From positions 186,001 through 250,000 of the forward strand of contig NZ_JABRWO010000001.1 in the NCBI RefSeq assembly GCF_013618625.1: a DNA stretch of 64,000 bases, given 5' to 3'. The notes under the pieces are model-generated. The model ran no database searches and was not told the DNA's origin. It saw nothing but the letters and a program-made list of their open reading frames with translations. Shown piece by piece: positions 62,584-64,000 of the stretch (positions are counted from its first letter, which is position 1; each line of letters opens with the position of its first letter). This DNA is from Bremerella alba (GTDB taxonomy: Bacteria; Planctomycetota; Planctomycetia; Pirellulales; Pirellulaceae). The translations under genes were made by a program, and so were the position numbers.

Positions 62584-64000
62584 ATGAATCGCGTTTCGAT
62601 TTGTTACCTTTTCGTCTGTCTGTTTGCCACCTCGGCCTTGGCTCAAGATGCGATCAAACCGATTGCCCGCCGCTTGCCGGCCAAGAGCGACTACACCCTG
62701 CCGGAGCCAACCAAGAAGAACCTGGAAGCCCGGATCGCCGAAGTCGAAAAATTCTCGGCCCAGGTAAAGGACAACCCGCACTTTGCCGACGTGGACATCT
62801 ACCGCAAAGCGGTGGAGTACGCCATCGAGCACGGCGAATTCTACGGCGCAGGGGACATCAAGAAAGCCCAGGCTTGTCTTACCATGGCCCGCAATCGGGC
62901 TGAAAGCTTGGCCAAGAACGACGCCCCTTGGAAAGAGCAGAAAGGTCTGATCGTTCGCGGGTACACCAGCAGCATCGACGGCAGTCCGCAGCCGTATGGC
63001 CTAGTGATTCCGGAAGAGCTGGATCTTTCCAAGCCACAGCCCCTTTACGTATGGCTGCATGGTCGCGGTGACAAGGCAACCGACCTGCACTTCATTCATG
63101 AACGATCCACCAAAACGGGTCAGATCTCTCCGGACGACGCGATCGTCCTGCATCCTTTTGGACGTCAATGCATCGGCTTTAAGTCGGCCGGCGAGATCGA
63201 CGTGCTTGAAGCGATCGAAGACGTGAAAAAGCAATACAACATCGACGACGACCGCATTGTGCTGATGGGTTTTTCGATGGGTGGTGCCGGCTGCTGGCAT
63301 ATTGGTGCCCACTATGCCGAGAACTTCGTCGCCATGAGCCCTGGGGCAGGCTTCGCGGAAACGGCTCGCTATCAGAACTTGAAGAAGGAAAACTATCCAC
63401 CCAAGTACGAGCAAACGCTGTGGAACGTTTACGATGTCCCGAGCTACACGACGAACTTGTTCAACCTGCCGGTGGTCGCTTACAGTGGCGAGAATGACAA
63501 GCAAATCCAAGCGGCCCGCGTGATGGAAGAAGCCTTCGAGAAAGAAGGACAAACGCTGACGCACCTGATCGGCCCGAAGATGGGTCACAAGTACGCGCCG
63601 GAAACGCTCACGCAAATTATGGCAATGCTGAAAGCGGCTCGGGAAGAAGGCCGCCCTGATTATCCCTTGAACGTGACCATTCAAACGCCGACCTTACGAT
63701 ACGGCCAGATGCACTGGATAGAGCTTCTGGAACTGACTCGCCACTGGGAAGACAGCCGGGTCGGCGCCCTGTGGAAATCGGACGACGAGTTGTACGTCGT
63801 CACACGCAACGTCGCCAAGATGAAGATCGATCTCGACAAAGCAAAGAAGTTCAATCTGGAAATCGATGGCCAAAAGCTCGCAGTCAACGACGGCGAAGAG
63901 CCTGGTGAGTCGATTATTCTCGCCAAGAGCGGGAATCAGTGGGAGGTCACCCAGGACGCAGAGTCGGCAGATGAGTTGCACAAAGTCTCTGGCCTGCAAG
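62584..64000 (+). CDS. secreted alpha/beta-hydrolase (esterase), 3' end outside window
   Basis: Reading frame of at least 472 codons still open at the window end. A signal peptide (1-21) is followed by an N-terminal helical region (about 30-120) and an alpha/beta-hydrolase domain. The nucleophile elbow GFSMGG at about residue 230 has the serine; LHGRGD near residue 160 is the likely oxyanion region; YSGENDK (about 300) and GHKYAP (about 336) fit the acid and His. It resembles PHB-depolymerase/feruloyl-esterase-like exported enzymes, so the substrate is probably an ester or polymer. 28 bases after the DUF1801 gene. Confidence 0.87.
   Translation, partial: MNRVSICYLFVCLFATSALAQDAIKPIARRLPAKSDYTLPEPTKKNLEARIAEVEKFSAQVKDNPHFADVDIYRKAVEYAIEHGEFYGAGDIKKAQACLTMARNRAESLAKNDAPWKEQKGLIVRGYTSSIDGSPQPYGLVIPEELDLSKPQPLYVWLHGRGDKATDLHFIHERSTKTGQISPDDAIVLHPFGRQCIGFKSAGEIDVLEAIEDVKKQYNIDDDRIVLMGFSMGGAGCWHIGAHYAENFVAMSPGAGFAETARYQNLKKENYPPKYEQTLWNVYDVPSYTTNLFNLPVVAYSGENDKQIQAARVMEEAFEKEGQTLTHLIGPKMGHKYAPETLTQIMAMLKAAREEGRPDYPLNVTIQTPTLRYGQMHWIELLELTRHWEDSRVGALWKSDDELYVVTRNVAKMKIDLDKAKKFNLEIDGQKLAVNDGEEPGESIILAKSGNQWEVTQDAESADELHKVSGLQ

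Overview
The window is chromosomal DNA of a planctomycete, most likely Pirellulaceae (Blastopirellula/Bremerella/Rhodopirellula-like). The evidence is four DUF1559 genes with the near-identical prepilin-type N-terminus ([14 protein letters not shown]), companion transthyretin-like lipoproteins, a secreted sulfatase, DUF1080 and xylose-isomerase-like secreted proteins, a membrane Ser/Thr kinase, a formylmethanofuran dehydrogenase subunit B gene (H4MPT-linked C1 pathway), and moderately high G+C. No rRNA or CRISPR array was seen; one tRNA (Lys, CTT) is present.

Layout. 1-8.7 kb: M48 peptidase (cut by the window edge), a DUF1559 gene, SDR oxidoreductase, DUF4272, LysE-type exporter, MazG-like pyrophosphohydrolase and folE2. 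9-18.4 kb: hemB, an EboA-TatD pair, DUF1569, YceH/DUF480, a von Willebrand A lipoprotein, a DJ-1/VOC pair and a GT-C-type membrane protein. 18.4-27.3 kb: two tandem purine nucleoside phosphorylases, a zinc-ribbon/DUF2500 gene interrupted by a frame-changing 19-bp repeat, fhcB, a Tat-exported TIM-barrel protein convergent with a sulfatase, and a lipoprotein/DUF1559 pair. 27.4-30.1 kb: a small A+T-richer island with an integrase remnant and a tightly coupled two-gene module (DUF4365 protein plus an unrecognised 379-aa partner), next to tRNA-Lys. 30.4-42.1 kb: a sigma-54 activator, an ECF sigma/anti-sigma/PDZ operon, secreted aldose epimerase, a Cache-type receptor Ser/Thr kinase, SufE, a thioredoxin-like protein, a candidate structured RNA, and glnB behind a textbook sigma-54 promoter. 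42.4-56.4 kb: thioredoxin-like lipoprotein, Ada, IlvA, a TsdA-like dihaem cytochrome with a CRP-type box, two more DUF1559/lipoprotein pairs, a repeat-rich intergenic region, a ClC channel with CBS domains and a hybrid histidine kinase. 56.6-64 kb: an Lhr-type helicase, DUF1080, DUF1801 and a secreted esterase that runs off the end.

Most genes are single-copy core or household functions of this phylum. The parts that stand out are the DUF4365 two-gene island (27,996-29,655), the 19-bp repeat that acts as a potential on/off frame switch (20,837-20,931), and an orphan structured transcript with its own terminator upstream of glnB (about 40,769-40,898).
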